From: UBA5078 sp964538025
Lineage (GTDB): Bacteria; Pseudomonadota; Gammaproteobacteria; Pseudomonadales; Pseudohongiellaceae
DNA length: 64,000 nt
Assembly: GCA_964538025.1 (NCBI GenBank)
Contig: CAZICZ010000009.1
Span: 62,001 to 126,000 of the forward strand
Reading direction: 5' to 3'
The position numbers and the translations under genes are program-made. Positions within the stretch are counted from its first letter, which is position 1; every line of letters starts with the position of its first letter. Shown piece after piece: positions 62,251 through 64,000 of the stretch. Under the pieces are notes generated by a model. That model searched no databases. It worked only from the letters and a program-made list of their open reading frames with translations, and was not told the DNA's origin.

Positions 62251-63702
62251 TCAGTTGCGCCAGAATGCGGGGCTGAACAGCACGATGATGGTGAGAAATT
62301 CCAGTCGCCCCATGATCATGCCAAGGCACAGCAGCCACTTGGCCATGTCCGGCAGGCTGGAAAAATTCCCGGCGGGGCCTACGACACTGCCAAGACCCGG
62401 CCCGACATTCATCAGTGCCGTCGCGGAACTGGTCAACGAGGTCACCAGGTCCAGCCCCGTAAGGGCCAGCAGCAACGTCATTACCGCCAGGATGATAACC
62501 ATGACGAACAGGAAGGCGACCAGCGAGGTCATGATGTCATCGGTCACCCGCACGCCATTGTAGGTGCGGGCCACTGCGCCACGCGGATGCACCGCGCGGG
62601 TAATCTGTTCGCGGATGATGGTGAAGCACAGCTGCACCCGGAAGACCTTGACGCCCCCGCTGGTAGACCCGGAGCACCCGCCTATGAAGGTGGCAAAGAA
62701 AAACAACGCCACCGCGAACCCGCCCCACAGGGAGTAGTCGTCGGAGGCATAGCCCGTCGTGGTAATGACGGAGACCAGATTGAAGGCCACAAGGGTGATC
62801 AAGCGCCAGAATCCCTCTCCCACCCGGAAGTAAAGCTCCAGCGTCAGCATCAGTGTCAGCCCCGCCATGATGTAGAGCATGCCGATCAGCTGCTTGTCAC
62901 GGAAGAAGGACAGGCTGCGGTGCTTGATCAGCCGGATATAAAGGTAGAAGGGCGAGGCTCCCAGAATCATGAAGATGATGCAGATCCAGTGCAGTGCGGG
63001 CGACGTGAACTGGGCAAATGAGGCATCCGAGGTGGAGTAGCCTCCGGTGGAGATGGTGGTCAGGGCGTGGTTTACCGCATTGAACACGTCCATGCCGAAC
63101 GCGAAATAGAGGACGGCACAGGCCAGCGTCAGCCCCATGTAGATCAGCATCATCTGTTTGATCAGCTCCTGCGTGCGTGGCAGGGACTTGTCCGACCAGT
63201 CCGAGGACTCCGTGCGGAACAGCTTCATGCCTCCCACGCTGAGAAAGGGCAGGATGGCGATGGCCATCCCGATAATCCCCAAGCCACCGAACCATTGCAG
63301 CAGGGAGCGCCACAGCAGCAGGTCCTTGGGGATCGTGTCCAGATGGCTGAGCACGGTGGACCCGGTAGTCGTCATGCCCGAAACAGCCTCAAATACCGCA
63401 TCGGTGAACGGAATCGACTGCGTTGAAAACATGAACGGCAGGCCGCCAAAAATCGGCAGCGCCGTCCATGCAATGGCGGTAATCAGAAACATCTGACGGG
63501 GAATCATGTGCGGCGTGCGGTGAAGATGTCCGACGCTGAAGGCCGCGATGCCTGCAAGACTGCAGATCGCGGCACTCAGAAAGAAGGCCCGATGATCCCC
63601 CGTTGCGAGGACCAGGCTGAGAATGCCGGGAATGAGTTGAAACAGCGCAGTGATGTTCAGAATCGCGCCGAGCACCAGCAAGCTTGGGCTGAGAATTTTC
63701 AT
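62251..63702 (-). CDS. trkH: Trk system potassium uptake protein TrkH
   Basis: TrkH is the K+-translocating subunit of the Trk transporter and works with cytoplasmic TrkA. The 483-residue protein contains four P-loop repeats with selectivity-type glycines: SGMTTTGSTV, LTTISTGGYS, SVITTTGYAS and ATALMNVGPGLG. It has 10 or more membrane helices. The ATG at 63702 (MKILSPSLLVLG) is preferred to an upstream in-frame codon. trkA is not in this window. Confidence 0.96.
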   Translation of the reverse strand: MKILSPSLLVLGAILNITALFQLIPGILSLVLATGDHRAFFLSAAICSLAGIAAFSVGHLHRTPHMIPRQMFLITAIAWTALPIFGGLPFMFSTQSIPFTDAVFEAVSGMTTTGSTVLSHLDTIPKDLLLWRSLLQWFGGLGIIGMAIAILPFLSVGGMKLFRTESSDWSDKSLPRTQELIKQMMLIYMGLTLACAVLYFAFGMDVFNAVNHALTTISTGGYSTSDASFAQFTSPALHWICIIFMILGASPFYLYIRLIKHRSLSFFRDKQLIGMLYIMAGLTLMLTLELYFRVGEGFWRLITLVAFNLVSVITTTGYASDDYSLWGGFAVALFFFATFIGGCSGSTSGGVKVFRVQLCFTIIREQITRAVHPRGAVARTYNGVRVTDDIMTSLVAFLFVMVIILAVMTLLLALTGLDLVTSLTSSATALMNVGPGLGSVVGPAGNFSSLPDMAKWLLCLGMIMGRLEFLTIIVLFSPAFWRN

Positions 63703-63946
63703 GTGCGGAGCATACGCCAGTGTGCTTCCGGGCTCTAGACGCAAAACACGCCAAGCTCCAAAAGAGCGTGAAAAAGAGAGGCGCTACCGACGGATTAATC
63801 CCTTGGCCCCGTATGAGGGTGCCATTGCCAGGTTATTTATCACCCGAGTGAGCCTTCCTGCCACTTGCAGCGTACTGGCAGGTAGAATGCCGCGGCACCG
63901 GCGCCAGCCACCGGCACATCCCCTTTTACTGACGAGGTCTCATTCC

Positions 63947-64000
63947 GTGAAGCGAGTCATCCTTCCCATCGCCATTCTTGGTGTTTCCATTCTGGTATTT
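63947..64000 (+). CDS. N-terminus of a membrane-anchored protein (3' truncated by window edge)
   Basis: A GTG at 63947 with GAGGT at 8 bases opens a frame to the window end. The 18 visible residues, KRVILPIAILGVSILVF after the start, look like a signal anchor. RND-type periplasmic adaptor proteins often begin this way, but the stretch is too short to assign a function. Confidence 0.4.
   Translation, partial: MKRVILPIAILGVSILVF

Overview
The window reads as chromosomal DNA of a gammaproteobacterium, GC-rich, of the Pseudomonadales/Cellvibrionales type. The evidence is conserved gene order: dapB-carA-carB-greA/yhbY-ftsH-folP-glmM-tpiA-secG-tRNA(Leu)-tRNA(fMet)-rimP-nusA-infB-rbfA-truB-rpsO-pnp, then pilMNOPQ-aroK-aroB-damX divergent from mrcA, and rpmE/priA/ftsN-hslV-hslU/ubiE-ubiJ-ubiB-hisI-hisE-tatABC. 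Species cannot be named from the sequence alone. Almost everything is housekeeping. I saw no insertion sequence, prophage, integrase or CRISPR array.

Layout. 1-3630: the end of an M28-like peptidase gene, facing a minus-strand group of gamma-glutamyltransferase, a D-amino-acid-type aminotransferase and a GNAT acetyltransferase. 3.7-13.1 kb (minus): the nusA-infB translation/RNA operon, headed by initiator tRNA and tRNA-Leu(GAG), with two intrinsic terminators in its leader. 13.1-18.6 kb (minus): secG, tpiA, glmM, folP and ftsH. 19.0-25.3 kb: yhbY (plus) against greA, carB, carA and dapB (minus), with a terminator-like hairpin in the carA leader; rlmE, expected between yhbY and ftsH, is absent. 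25.5-30.5 kb is more accessory: an ECF sigma factor with a membrane protein (DUF3379-like), an acyl-CoA dehydrogenase, a ComF protein, and a secreted protein that resembles only the C-terminal end of a TonB-dependent receptor barrel. 30.6-41 kb (minus): pilMNOPQ-aroK-aroB-damX-hemE-folK, that is type IV pilus assembly and secretin, shikimate pathway, division/SPOR and haem/folate steps. 41.6-50.6 kb: PBP1A, L31, chorismate mutase, PriA, FtsN-like and the HslVU protease behind a near-perfect sigma-32 promoter. 50.6-58.8 kb (plus): ubiE-ubiJ, a three-gene insert, ubiB, hisI-hisE and tatABC. 58.8-63.7 kb (minus): dtd-pip, typA, trkH. The last 54 bases begin another membrane-anchored protein.

The most interesting locus is 52,148-54,500. 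It lies between ubiJ and ubiB, which are normally adjacent. It encodes a secreted 172-residue Cys-rich protein made of two gap-free tandem copies of one unit, a DUF692/MNIO-family enzyme (BufB-like) and a DUF2063-family partner (BufC-like). This is the architecture of a bufferin-type RiPP system, in which an iron oxygenase modifies cysteines of an exported metal-binding peptide. The duplicated precursor, with one Cys missing from the first unit, and the compact promoter framed by an inverted repeat are the features I would examine first.
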